Assembly: GCF_014637405.1 (NCBI RefSeq)
Contig: NZ_BMEY01000002.1
Coordinates: 200,030 to 264,029, forward strand
Source of the DNA: Ornithinibacillus halotolerans
Lineage (GTDB): Bacteria > Bacillota > Bacilli > Bacillales > Amphibacillaceae
Length of the DNA: 64,000 nt
Direction: 5' to 3'
Part shown: piece by piece, positions 9,794 to 18,440 of the stretch
Numbering within the stretch: the stretch's first letter is position 1
Layout: every line of letters starts with the position of its first letter
Position numbers and translations under genes: made by a program
The notes under the pieces: model-generated
What the model saw: only the letters and a program-made list of their open reading frames with translations
What the model was told of the DNA's origin: nothing
The model's database searches: none

Positions 9794-11401
9794 ATGTCTA
9801 GGTTAGAAAAAGAATGGTTGCCCCATCTGGAAGATAGTATACCTGATGAAGTGAATGGCGATAAATTAAGTATGTATTCAATCGCCTTAGAAGGTTGGAG
9901 AAGAGGGCTAACTACTAAATTCTATAATACGAAATATGGGAAAAAATATGAAATTAATTATTCCTTATCCAACAAGGAAAAAGAACTAAAATTTGCTGTG
10001 TCAAAAGGTCCTAACGTTTCAAAAGAAGCCATGAAAATATGTAAAAATAAAGTTCTAACGAAAGAGTATTTAAGTGAAGCTAATGTTTCTGTACCAAAGG
10101 GTAGAAATTTTAATAAAAACCACCCAAATGAAGAAATCATTGAATATGCAAAAACATTAGGCTTCCCAGTAGTTATTAAGCCTGTCGGAGCTAACCTAGG
10201 AAAGGGAGTAATCCCTAATATCAATAATATAAAAGAATTTAAAACGTCTCTTATTCAAGTAAGAGACGTTTTAGGATATCGAGATATTATTGTGGAACAA
10301 CATATTTTTGGCGAAGAATATCGGGTTTACGTGGTTAATGATATGGTAATTGGAGCGATCAATAGATTACCGGCCAATGTCATTGGAGACGGCAAAAGTA
10401 CAATTAACCAATTAATTAGGAAGAAAAATTACGAACGTAAGCAGAATCCTAATTTACGCGGAAGATCAATTAAAATTGACACAGAAGTAAAAAAGAATAT
10501 TAAACAAGCGAATTACACATTAGATAGTATATTGAAAAAAGATGAATTACTTTATTTAAGACAAAACAGTAATGTATCTACAGGTGGAGAACCAATCGAT
10601 GTAACGGGGCTGTTAACGGAAGAAATGAAAGAACTCGCTGTAAATGCTTGTCGTGCTGTCCCTGGACTATCCCAAGCTGGAGTAGATATATTATTTGATA
10701 TAAATAGAAACCATGGAGTTGTTATTGAGTTAAATACACGTCCTGGAATTGGTAGCCATCTTTTCCCAGTAAAAGGACAAGCTCGAGATATTCCTAAAGC
10801 AGTTATCGATTACTATTTTCCTGAAACCATCGATTATGATAGAAAAACGCATAAAAATAAGATTTTCTATGATTATAAAGCTATTACAGAGCTATTAAGT
10901 AGTGGCATTGCTCAGGAAGTCGTTTTACCAGATTGTCCGCAATACGATATGGTGAAAAAACGATATACAGTGTCTGGACAAGTACAAAAAGTGGGCTATA
11001 GAAGATGGGTTCAACGCATGGCACTTAATAATCGACTAATAGGTACGGTGGAAAATCTGGATGATGGTACAGTATTAATCCATGTTGCTGGTAAAGAGTC
11101 TGATATAGATAACTTCCATTCTACATTGAATATTGATAAACCAAAGCGTGCCAAAGTGGATAAAGTAGTGGAAGAAGCTGATAATAGACCAATTTCTGCA
11201 ATTGGTTTTGAAATCATCACGAAGAAAAAAGAAGCATCTGTATCATTAAAGAAAACAGATAGAAAAGCGATCACGAAATATGAGAATGAAATTCAAGAAT
11301 TAAAGAAACAAAGAAGAGAAATTGAAAAGAAACATAACAACATCCTTCAAAGTAATTGGTGGAAGTATACTACTAAAGTGAAACAGCTTATTAAAAAGTA
11401 G
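9794..11401 (+). CDS. ATP-grasp ligase fused to acylphosphatase domain, copy 3 (canonical motifs)
   Basis: 535 residues. The ATG at 9794 is chosen over the adjacent TTG (9791), with GGAAGG 10 bases upstream. Domains: SIALEGWRRGLTTKF (~28), ATP-grasp ~95-355 (VVIKPVGANLGKG, EYRVYVVNDMVIGAINR, LNTRPGIGSHLFP), acylphosphatase ~390-450, coiled coil, C-terminal SNWWKYTTKVK. This is the only one of the four copies retaining both acylphosphatase hallmarks, Arg in VQKVGYRRW and Asn in TVENLDDG, and a textbook NTRPG metal-binding strand. Acylphosphatase hydrolyses acyl-phosphates, the same intermediate that ATP-grasp makes, so a proofreading or product-release role is an attractive inference. Confidence 0.77.
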   Translation: MSRLEKEWLPHLEDSIPDEVNGDKLSMYSIALEGWRRGLTTKFYNTKYGKKYEINYSLSNKEKELKFAVSKGPNVSKEAMKICKNKVLTKEYLSEANVSVPKGRNFNKNHPNEEIIEYAKTLGFPVVIKPVGANLGKGVIPNINNIKEFKTSLIQVRDVLGYRDIIVEQHIFGEEYRVYVVNDMVIGAINRLPANVIGDGKSTINQLIRKKNYERKQNPNLRGRSIKIDTEVKKNIKQANYTLDSILKKDELLYLRQNSNVSTGGEPIDVTGLLTEEMKELAVNACRAVPGLSQAGVDILFDINRNHGVVIELNTRPGIGSHLFPVKGQARDIPKAVIDYYFPETIDYDRKTHKNKIFYDYKAITELLSSGIAQEVVLPDCPQYDMVKKRYTVSGQVQKVGYRRWVQRMALNNRLIGTVENLDDGTVLIHVAGKESDIDNFHSTLNIDKPKRAKVDKVVEEADNRPISAIGFEIITKKKEASVSLKKTDRKAITKYENEIQELKKQRREIEKKHNNILQSNWWKYTTKVKQLIKK

Positions 11402-11425
11402 AATTAAACGATTGTAGGTGGAAGA

Positions 11426-13051
11426 ATGTCTTTGCACAGGCTAATGAACATAAGCGATGCCATTCCTAAAAGGGCACATGGAAATAACCTTAGCATGTAC
11501 TCCATAGCTCTTGAAGGCTGGAGAAGAGGACTTACACTAAAATTTTACAACGCCTATCATAATGGGAATTTAGAAATTCAATATTCCCTAAGTGATCAGG
11601 AAGTTGTACATAAATTCCAAATATCCAAAGGGGATCAAGTTTCAGAACAAGCGGTAGAAATTTGTAAAGATAAAGATTTAACCAAGAAGTATCTCCTTGA
11701 AGCTGGAGTAACGGTTCCAGAAGGGAAAAGTTTTACAGAAGAAGTAAACAATGACACCATCCTTGCCTATGCATTGTCAATCGGTTTTCCTATTGTCATA
11801 AAGCCTTTAGATGGAAAGCTAGGTAGAGGTGTCATGTTAAACATTCAAACGAAGAATGAACTATTAGAGAAGCTACAACATGTACGAAATGAGTTAGGGT
11901 TCCATGCAGTGATAATAGAAAAATATGTCACTGGTGATGATTACCGAGTATATGTCGTAGATAACCGAGTAATTGGCGCAGTGAAACGGATTCCAGCACA
12001 TGTGGTAGGCGATGGAGAAAGTACCATTGAATCGTTAATTAATGAAAAGAATAAAGAAAGAAAAAACAACCCGAACTTAAGTACAAGATTAATAACGGTC
12101 GACAATCATGCTCTATCTATATTAAAAGAAAAAGGATATACGCTTGATAGTGTCCTAACTAAGGGTGAGTATTTATTCTTAAAAGATACGGCTAATATAT
12201 CTAGTGGTGGGGAACCAGTAGATGTTACGAACCAATTAACAGAGGAAATGAAACAACAAGCAATTAATAGTTTAAAAGCAATACCAGGATTGCCGCAAGC
12301 TGGTGTAGATATGATCGTAGATGAAATGAAGGGAACTTCTTATGTCATCGAGGTGAATACGAGAGCGGGAATTGGCTCACACTTATTCCCGGTGACTGGT
12401 GAAGCTAGAAATATTCCCAAGGCGATCATTGATTATTACTTTCCAAACTCAATGCAAACGAATGAAGAACAAGCCAATGTTAATTATTTGTTCGATTTCA
12501 AAAAAGTAACTGATCATCTTCGTGCTGGAAAGGTAAATGAAGTCGTTATTCCTACGTTAAACATAGAGGAAAAACACATTACAGACGCTTACGAAGTTTA
12601 TGGAGATGTCCAAACGACAACCTATAAAAATTGGGTGCAAAAACAAGCACTTGCAAATAAAATAAGTGGTTACACCATCGACTTAGAAAATGGAAATGCA
12701 TTGATAGTAGCAGCCGGTGAGGAAAACAATTTAAATACTTTTAAACAAGTCATACAATCAGGCAGTGCTATCATGAAGAATAGTACGATCATGGATCTGA
12801 ATCCATATACAAATGGACCGATAGAATATGGCTTTAAAATAAATGTTCAAGTTCAGCCTAAAAAAAGAAACAAAAAACAAGCCAACAAACAAGGAAACCA
12901 ATATTTACGTCAAAAGAAAGCAGAAGTAGAAAAAGAACGGAAGAAGTTAGAAACAGCGAAAAAGAAATATTCTAATTTACTTAATAGTAAATCTTGGCGA
13001 TATACAGAACCTATGAGAAAAGTGATTAAAAAAATGAAGAATAGAAGTTAA
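11426..13051 (+). CDS. ATP-grasp ligase fused to degenerate acylphosphatase domain, copy 4
   Basis: 541 residues, ATG behind AGGTGGAAG. SIALEGWRRGLTLKF (~27), ATP-grasp with VIKPLDGKLGRG, GDDYRVYVVDNRVIGAVKR and VNTRAGIGSHLFP, acylphosphatase-like segment ~390-450, strongly basic coiled coil and C-terminal SKSWRYTEPMR. The acylphosphatase segment is the most eroded of the set: VQTTTYKNW lacks the Gly-Arg, and the Asn position reads Asp (YTIDLENG). The fold may be kept only as a binding module. The ligase part looks intact. It ends 28 bases before the CapA-family gene. Confidence 0.75.
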   Translation: MSLHRLMNISDAIPKRAHGNNLSMYSIALEGWRRGLTLKFYNAYHNGNLEIQYSLSDQEVVHKFQISKGDQVSEQAVEICKDKDLTKKYLLEAGVTVPEGKSFTEEVNNDTILAYALSIGFPIVIKPLDGKLGRGVMLNIQTKNELLEKLQHVRNELGFHAVIIEKYVTGDDYRVYVVDNRVIGAVKRIPAHVVGDGESTIESLINEKNKERKNNPNLSTRLITVDNHALSILKEKGYTLDSVLTKGEYLFLKDTANISSGGEPVDVTNQLTEEMKQQAINSLKAIPGLPQAGVDMIVDEMKGTSYVIEVNTRAGIGSHLFPVTGEARNIPKAIIDYYFPNSMQTNEEQANVNYLFDFKKVTDHLRAGKVNEVVIPTLNIEEKHITDAYEVYGDVQTTTYKNWVQKQALANKISGYTIDLENGNALIVAAGEENNLNTFKQVIQSGSAIMKNSTIMDLNPYTNGPIEYGFKINVQVQPKKRNKKQANKQGNQYLRQKKAEVEKERKKLETAKKKYSNLLNSKSWRYTEPMRKVIKKMKNRS

Positions 13052-13079
13052 GCTACAATCTATTAGGAGGTGTATAGCA

Positions 13080-14126
13080 ATGAGCGAATCAAGAAAAATT
13101 ACGCTAGCTGCCACAGGTGATATTCTACTACATGCACGATTATATAAAACGGCTCGCAAGAAATATGGATATGATTTTAACGAGAAGATCGAGAATGTTA
13201 GACATTTATTCCAAACAAGTGATTTAACGATTGTTAATCAGGAATCAATCATTGCTGGGAAGGAATTAGGTCTATCCTCCTTTCCACAATTTAATAGTCC
13301 GGAAGAAATTGGATATTTACTGAAAGATTTAGATGTGGATATGGTGACGATTGCCAATAACCATGTGCTAGATAAAGGGGAAGAAGGACTATTAAAGTCA
13401 ATTAGTAACTTGAAAAAAATAGGACTTCCATATGTCGGTGCCTACGAATCAGAGGAAGATCAACAGACACTAAGAATCATTCATAAAAATGGCTTAAGAA
13501 TATGTTTCCTTTCGTATACAAAAGGTACAGGGGTAGGGAAAGTCCCTACAGATAAACCTTACCTTGTCGATAAGTACCACCCTACAAAACTGAAACCAAT
13601 TAAGGACAAAATAAAGCGAATTCGAAATAAAGACATGGCAGATATTATTGTCGTCTCTCTTCATTTTGGCAAAGAATATCACCTTTATCCAACTTCAGAG
13701 CAAAAAGAGGTTTCCAGAGATTTATCAGATGCAGGCGCAGATATTATTATCGGACACCATCCTCATGTCCTACAGCCAGTGGAATGGATTCTTAACTCCA
13801 GAGGAAAAAGAACATTTACGGCCTATTCGTTAGGTAATTTCTTTACGGGCCAAGAAGGCTTATATCGACAAATAGGTGGTTTCCAAACAATTGATATTGA
13901 GAAAAAAGATCCAAACAGTACGATGTTAGATATTAGTAATCCAAAGTTAAAGCTGACATTTGTCGATAGTACAAACAAAAAAGATTTTAAAATGTACTTA
14001 TTGGAGGATTATTTGAAGGAAAATGAATATATCAAAACAGATATGGGTATATTCAAGTCTAGTGAAGTCTATGATGAAATAACAAGTCGTATGAGAACCT
14101 GGATGCCGGAATTAGATATCACTTAA
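13080..14126 (+). CDS. CapA-family metallophosphatase-like protein (poly-gamma-glutamate capsule type)
   Basis: 348 residues, ATG preceded by AGGAGG. Family hallmarks are visible from the N-terminus: TGDILLH (~13), an NQESI strand (~58), TIANNHVLDKG (~92), VSLHFGKEY (~200), GHHPHVLQPVEW (~233) and AYSLGNFF. CapA/PgsA proteins are calcineurin-like phosphoesterase-fold proteins needed for export or anchoring of poly-gamma-glutamate. The classical form has an N-terminal membrane anchor, which this protein lacks, so it may work in the cytosol. Its place between ATP-grasp ligases supports a role with an amide-linked polymer. The biochemical reaction of the family is unsettled, so a specific activity is not claimed. 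Confidence 0.8.
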   Translation: MSESRKITLAATGDILLHARLYKTARKKYGYDFNEKIENVRHLFQTSDLTIVNQESIIAGKELGLSSFPQFNSPEEIGYLLKDLDVDMVTIANNHVLDKGEEGLLKSISNLKKIGLPYVGAYESEEDQQTLRIIHKNGLRICFLSYTKGTGVGKVPTDKPYLVDKYHPTKLKPIKDKIKRIRNKDMADIIVVSLHFGKEYHLYPTSEQKEVSRDLSDAGADIIIGHHPHVLQPVEWILNSRGKRTFTAYSLGNFFTGQEGLYRQIGGFQTIDIEKKDPNSTMLDISNPKLKLTFVDSTNKKDFKMYLLEDYLKENEYIKTDMGIFKSSEVYDEITSRMRTWMPELDIT

Positions 14127-14164
14127 ATTAGTAAACCATAACAACACTGAGGTGACATTCTTAA

Positions 14165-15781
14165 ATGAGTTTTAATGTAGAAGTAATCGAAGAAAAAAAG
14201 AGAATTCTCAAAGTAGGGAAAAACGTAGCAGAAAAACTAGGAATCCTTCACCTTCAACATTCCAATATTAGATTTGGATTGAAAGTGGCTGATGTAAATA
14301 TCGAAATTGATGCTAATTTGGGTGATGATATTCATTTAGCACAGTCTATCGTTCATAGACTGAATCTACCTGTTGACTGTACGTATAATATTGCTGTATC
14401 AAATAATGAATTAGTTATTGGTCCCTTTATTGGAATCTATATGGGAAGAAAAGAAACGACCTTAATTAAGAAACTAAGAATCTTCCATACGTATGTTGCG
14501 AATTACAAAGATCTAAATGGTGTGATTTTTGCCTTTACATTAGATACCGTGAATAAAGCAGATTTAACAATGAGTGGATACTATTACAATCCGAAGAGAG
14601 ATGTTTGGGAAAAAGCTACTCTACCATATCCTGCTTCTATTTTCAGAAAGAATACGTATAACACGGATTGGAAAGAACATTTTGGTTCGTTATATGGTGA
14701 TAGAATCTATAACTACAAATCCATTAACAAGTGGGAAATGTATGATCGATTGAAACAATTCCCTGAAGTGATCAAATATTTGCCTCATACTAGTCTCTAT
14801 CAAACAGTAGATGATGTTACAGAAATGTTAGACAAACATGGAAATGTGTATGTGAAACCGATTGAAGGGAAAAAAGGAAAAGGAATCTATAACATTATTT
14901 CTTCAAATAACGTTATTACGGTCAAAACTAGGGAGAAAAATGAAAATGTCGAGTGGACATTTACGAATAAAGATGATTTCTCATCCTTTTTATCCGTACA
15001 TTTAACGAAAAGAAAATATATCATTCAAAAGACGGTAGAACTACAAATTGATAATAAAGTGGTAGACTTTAGAGTTGGCATGGACAAGGACCGACTAGGT
15101 AATTGGCAAAATTTTATGTTTGTCTCTAGAGTGAGTGGAGATAACAGTATCGTAAGTAATAGAGATATTAGTGGTGGAGAAACAAAATTAATTCCAGATG
15201 TGTTAAGAGACATATACTTCATGGATGAAGAAATGATTGAAAAACATACGAAAGAATTTGTTTCTGTAGCCCATACGATATCCAAAAGATTAGAAGAAAC
15301 AGGTCTTAGTCTTGGAAAACTTGCATTTGATTTTGCTATTGATAAGAATAAAGATCTTTGGTTAATTGAAGTAAATAGTAAATTCCCAGACGATTCATTA
15401 ATGGATGAGATTGATAATAAGGAAACATATTTCAAAATAAGACATACCAACATGGAATATGCCAAGATGTTAGCTGGCTTTAAACATGAAAATTATCATA
15501 CACTATCCATTACAGACAATGTTCGTTTGGAACTGGATGAAAAAATCAAATTATATATTGCGATGCCTAAGAATGAGATAACAAACTATAGAGAGAACAT
15601 TCTCGAAAAAACTAAAGTCAATGGATTGCATGTAACTAGCACGTATAACGAGAAATTGAAAAAATTTGTTGTCGAACTCGTGGGACAACGTGAACAAATT
15701 GATACGTACCTAGAAAACATAAAACAATATGACAAAATAAAACCAGTCGTTGGCTTGGTAAATATGACTGAAGAAGGTTAA
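14165..15781 (+). CDS. YheC/YheD-family ATP-grasp protein
   Basis: 538 residues, ATG 8 bases after GAGGTGA. The N-terminal ~150 residues carry the typical YheC/D entry domain (VVIGPFIGIY-like motif here LVIGPFIGIYMG, ~88). The ATP-grasp domain runs ~190-450 with YVKPIEGKKGKGIY (~230), DFRVGMDKD (~300), SGGETKLIP (~337), LAFDFAID and LIEVNSKFPDDS (~402). Family members are annotated as spore-coat associated, but several families of this type act as amide ligases. As last gene of the operon it would be a sixth ATP-grasp enzyme, alongside the TupA-like protein and four fusions. Base composition is more AT-rich than at the operon start. Confidence 0.82.
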   Translation: MSFNVEVIEEKKRILKVGKNVAEKLGILHLQHSNIRFGLKVADVNIEIDANLGDDIHLAQSIVHRLNLPVDCTYNIAVSNNELVIGPFIGIYMGRKETTLIKKLRIFHTYVANYKDLNGVIFAFTLDTVNKADLTMSGYYYNPKRDVWEKATLPYPASIFRKNTYNTDWKEHFGSLYGDRIYNYKSINKWEMYDRLKQFPEVIKYLPHTSLYQTVDDVTEMLDKHGNVYVKPIEGKKGKGIYNIISSNNVITVKTREKNENVEWTFTNKDDFSSFLSVHLTKRKYIIQKTVELQIDNKVVDFRVGMDKDRLGNWQNFMFVSRVSGDNSIVSNRDISGGETKLIPDVLRDIYFMDEEMIEKHTKEFVSVAHTISKRLEETGLSLGKLAFDFAIDKNKDLWLIEVNSKFPDDSLMDEIDNKETYFKIRHTNMEYAKMLAGFKHENYHTLSITDNVRLELDEKIKLYIAMPKNEITNYRENILEKTKVNGLHVTSTYNEKLKKFVVELVGQREQIDTYLENIKQYDKIKPVVGLVNMTEEG

Positions 15782-15810
15782 TATATATTACCTACTCTGG
15801 CTGGATGAAG

Positions 15811-15934
15811 ACTGAGGTTGGGACATCATTCTATCAATAAAGGTAAAATACGAGCATGTAACATAAGCGCAGGAAAAGCTAATATTAATGTTCGGTTTTA
15901 CCATAGATAGAAATACTTTTGTCCTAACCTCAGT
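15811..15934. repeat. Short MITE-like element with GAGGTTGGGACA terminal inverted repeats
   Basis: About 124 bp bounded by ACTGAGGTTGGGACA on the left and its inverted copy TGTCCTAACCTCAGT on the right, with one mismatch. The interior is AT-rich with no gene. The same terminal sequence bounds the much larger elements at 27018 and 31308, so this looks like a short or internally deleted member of that family. It occupies most of the gap between the YheC/D gene and the amidase promoter. Confidence 0.55.
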
Positions 15935-15972
15935 TTATTTGTCCTCTATGTCAATTGGTAGAAATTTGCCAT

Positions 15973-16001
15973 TTGAAAAACAGTACTTTTTATTAGATAC
16001 T
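15973..16001 (+). promoter_or_regulatory. Predicted promoter of the amidase gene (TTGAAA-N17-GATACT)
   Basis: TTGAAA at 15973-15978 and GATACT at 15996-16001 are separated by 17 bases, 40 bases before the GTG start. The identical hexamers, spacing and distance to the start codon recur in front of the glucosaminidase gene at 18373, which strengthens the call. Confidence 0.6.
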
Positions 16002-16040
16002 AATATAGAATTATATGAATTTAGAGGAGGTGAACGGATA

Positions 16041-18260
16041 GTGAAAATGATTAGAAGTATCCTCTTTGTAACGATTCTATTAATCTATTCTTTCATTATT
16101 AGCCCACAAATTATTGAAACAGAAGCAGCAACAAATGATACTGTCGATGATAACGTAGAAGGATTGGACGTTCTTGTAGACGAGGTAGAGGATCATGCTG
16201 ACGATCAGGAAGTAGATATGACTACTGATGTTGAACTTGTTCAAGAAACTACAGAGGTAGAAGTAGGGTTGAATGATAATAACACGGATACTGTTATCGA
16301 GGAACAAGAAGTACCTTTAGTGGATACGTCTAAAGAGCAAGTAAATGAAATACATAACAATGAGATCCAAAATGAAGAAGAGGAAGAGCTATCCGAAGAA
16401 CCGGAAAGTGATGAAGAAGAGGAAGAAACCTACTTTTCAAGAGGAATGACAGATCCTAGATTAATAGAGGTAAAGAAAGACCTCGCGGAATTAGGATTTG
16501 TAAGTTGGAAGAATGAACCAAATGGTTATTTCGGAGGTTCTACGGAAGAGGCAGTAATCGCCTTTCAACAAACGTTTGGTTTAGAGCCATCTGGAATAAT
16601 TGACGATGTTACTTTAAATAAACTAAGTGAAGTGAAGGATAATCCTTTTCGAACAGGGAAAAAGCATGAAGAAACGATTGTGCTTAAGGAACATCTAGCT
16701 ATTTTAGGTTATGTAAAGTGGAATAATCCACCAAATAATTATTACGGTTCCCAAACAGCAAGTGCAGTTTCAAAGTTTCAAAAGGATAATAGTTTACTAG
16801 TAACAGGTGTTGTTGACTCGATTACGAAAACAAAACTATCCGAAATGGCTACTGGCCCACTTCAGAATGGGATGTACCGAGAAGATGCAGTAGCATTTAA
16901 AGAAAACCTTGAAACATTAGGTTTTATAAAATGGAAAAACACGCCGAATGATTTCTTCGGTAGTTCAACGGAGAAAGCACTATTAAAACTTCAAGCCTAT
17001 TATCGTATTCCAGAAACAGGAGTAGTTGATCAAGCTACATTAACTACAATTAATGAAGTTTTAGCTTCACCATTGCAAGTAGGTAATAGAGCGGATGCTG
17101 CCGTCCAATTGAAACTAGATTTAGAGACTTTAGGCTATGTAACGTGGAAAAATGCGCCAAATACGTATTATGGCTCAAGTACTAAAAAAGCAGTCGAGGC
17201 TTTCCAACGTGCTTATAAACTTCCAGTAAGTGGGATAGCAGAAGAATTTACATTAAATAAAGTCAACGAAATCCTACATTCTCCTAATCGATTTGGAACG
17301 AGAGAGAAGAGCAATATCCAACTGAAGAAAAACTTGGAAAGACTAGGTTTTGTAAAGTGGAAAAATGAGCCGAATAACTATTATGGTTCCAGTACCGAAC
17401 AAGCCGTGGAACGTTTTCAAAAACATTTCGGTCTACCCGTGAGTGGAATTGCAGAAATATTAACATTGGATAAAATGGACAATGTACTGAATAGCCCTTT
17501 ACAAAAAGGAATAAGACATGCCGATGCGAAACAATTAAAAAAGGACTTAGACATATTAGGCTATGCTAATTGGAAAAACACGCCTAATAATTACTTTGGA
17601 GATTCAACAGAGCAAGCAGTCAAACGTTTTCAAAAAGATAAGGGACTTCCGATTAGTGGTATTGTTGATGAAATAACATTAAAAGCGTTAAACAAAGCCA
17701 AAAAAGGGATTGTTAAAATCTTTCTAGATCCAGGTCACGGTGGGAAAGATCCAGGTGGACAAGGATTTGGATTAAAGGAAAAGAATATTGTGTTAGATAT
17801 AGCATTACAAACCTTATCCTATCTAACGAGTAAGTATGTAGGTGTGGATGTGAAGATTTCACGATCAACAGATACATTTATTGAGTTAGAAGATAGAAGT
17901 AAAATGGCCAATAAATGGGGAGCAGATTATTTTGTAAGCTTCCACACGAATGCTTATTTAGGACTGTCCAAAGGATTTGAAACATATATCTATAACGGGA
18001 AAGTCTCGAACGAAACAAAAAATAGACAAAAAGATATTCACAATTATTTAGCTAAACGCATCGATGTGAACGATAGAGGAATGAAAACAGCGAACTTCAA
18101 CGTCTTACGTAATACTAATATGCCAGCAATCTTATTAGAATATATGTATATTGATAATAAGGCGGAGAACAAGTTGTTAGCATCTAAAAGCTATCGAGCA
18201 TACTTAGGTCGAATTACCGCCGATGCGATTGCACATTCATTTGGTTTGAAGAAAAGATAA
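16041..18260 (+). CDS. N-acetylmuramoyl-L-alanine amidase with six wall-binding repeats
   Basis: 739 residues from GTG at 16041, 10 bases behind AGGAGG. The longer upstream frame would run through the MITE and promoter and is rejected. A signal peptide (IRSILFVTILLIYSF) is followed by an acidic linker (~30-135), six PG_binding_1-type repeats of about 71 residues with a recurrent WKNxPNxYYG core (~135-555), and a C-terminal Amidase_3 domain. That domain shows zinc and catalytic residues in DPGHGGKDPG, GLKEKNIVLD, SFHTNA and LLEYMYID. The enzyme cuts the bond between muramic acid and L-alanine outside the cell and likely serves wall turnover or cell separation. It has its own promoter and terminator, so it is a single-gene unit. 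Confidence 0.88.
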   Translation: MKMIRSILFVTILLIYSFIISPQIIETEAATNDTVDDNVEGLDVLVDEVEDHADDQEVDMTTDVELVQETTEVEVGLNDNNTDTVIEEQEVPLVDTSKEQVNEIHNNEIQNEEEEELSEEPESDEEEEETYFSRGMTDPRLIEVKKDLAELGFVSWKNEPNGYFGGSTEEAVIAFQQTFGLEPSGIIDDVTLNKLSEVKDNPFRTGKKHEETIVLKEHLAILGYVKWNNPPNNYYGSQTASAVSKFQKDNSLLVTGVVDSITKTKLSEMATGPLQNGMYREDAVAFKENLETLGFIKWKNTPNDFFGSSTEKALLKLQAYYRIPETGVVDQATLTTINEVLASPLQVGNRADAAVQLKLDLETLGYVTWKNAPNTYYGSSTKKAVEAFQRAYKLPVSGIAEEFTLNKVNEILHSPNRFGTREKSNIQLKKNLERLGFVKWKNEPNNYYGSSTEQAVERFQKHFGLPVSGIAEILTLDKMDNVLNSPLQKGIRHADAKQLKKDLDILGYANWKNTPNNYFGDSTEQAVKRFQKDKGLPISGIVDEITLKALNKAKKGIVKIFLDPGHGGKDPGGQGFGLKEKNIVLDIALQTLSYLTSKYVGVDVKISRSTDTFIELEDRSKMANKWGADYFVSFHTNAYLGLSKGFETYIYNGKVSNETKNRQKDIHNYLAKRIDVNDRGMKTANFNVLRNTNMPAILLEYMYIDNKAENKLLASKSYRAYLGRITADAIAHSFGLKKR

Positions 18261-18270
18261 TAATCGATTA

Positions 18271-18314
18271 AAAAAACGGAAGAATTCTAGTTGATAGAAT
18301 CTCCGTTTTTTTTT
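18271..18314 (+). terminator. Intrinsic terminator after the amidase gene
   Basis: AAAAACGGA...ATTCTA pairs with TAGAAT...TCCGTTTTT around a short loop and runs into a tract of ten or more T, 10 bases past the stop codon. Small bulges interrupt the stem. Confidence 0.8.
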
Positions 18315-18372
18315 TGTAGTAAGCGTTGTCTAAGGATGAATACCTAATTTTTCACGTTATCGACATATTCTA

Positions 18373-18401
18373 TTGAAAAATACTATAATTTATCAGATAC
18401 T
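18373..18401 (+). promoter_or_regulatory. Predicted promoter of the glucosaminidase gene (TTGAAA-N17-GATACT)
   Basis: TTGAAA 18373-18378, GATACT 18396-18401, 17-base spacer, 40 bases before the GTG start. It is the same arrangement as the amidase promoter, exactly 2400 bases earlier, which suggests common control of the two autolysins. Confidence 0.6.
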
Positions 18402-18440
18402 AGATTTGTGTGTAATTTTAATAGAGGAGGTGAAACTAAA

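Noticed and set aside
15888-16040. 51-codon upstream extension of the amidase frame
   Set aside because: It would run through the MITE-like element and the promoter; the GTG at 16041 has an AGGAGG site and gives a proper signal peptide.
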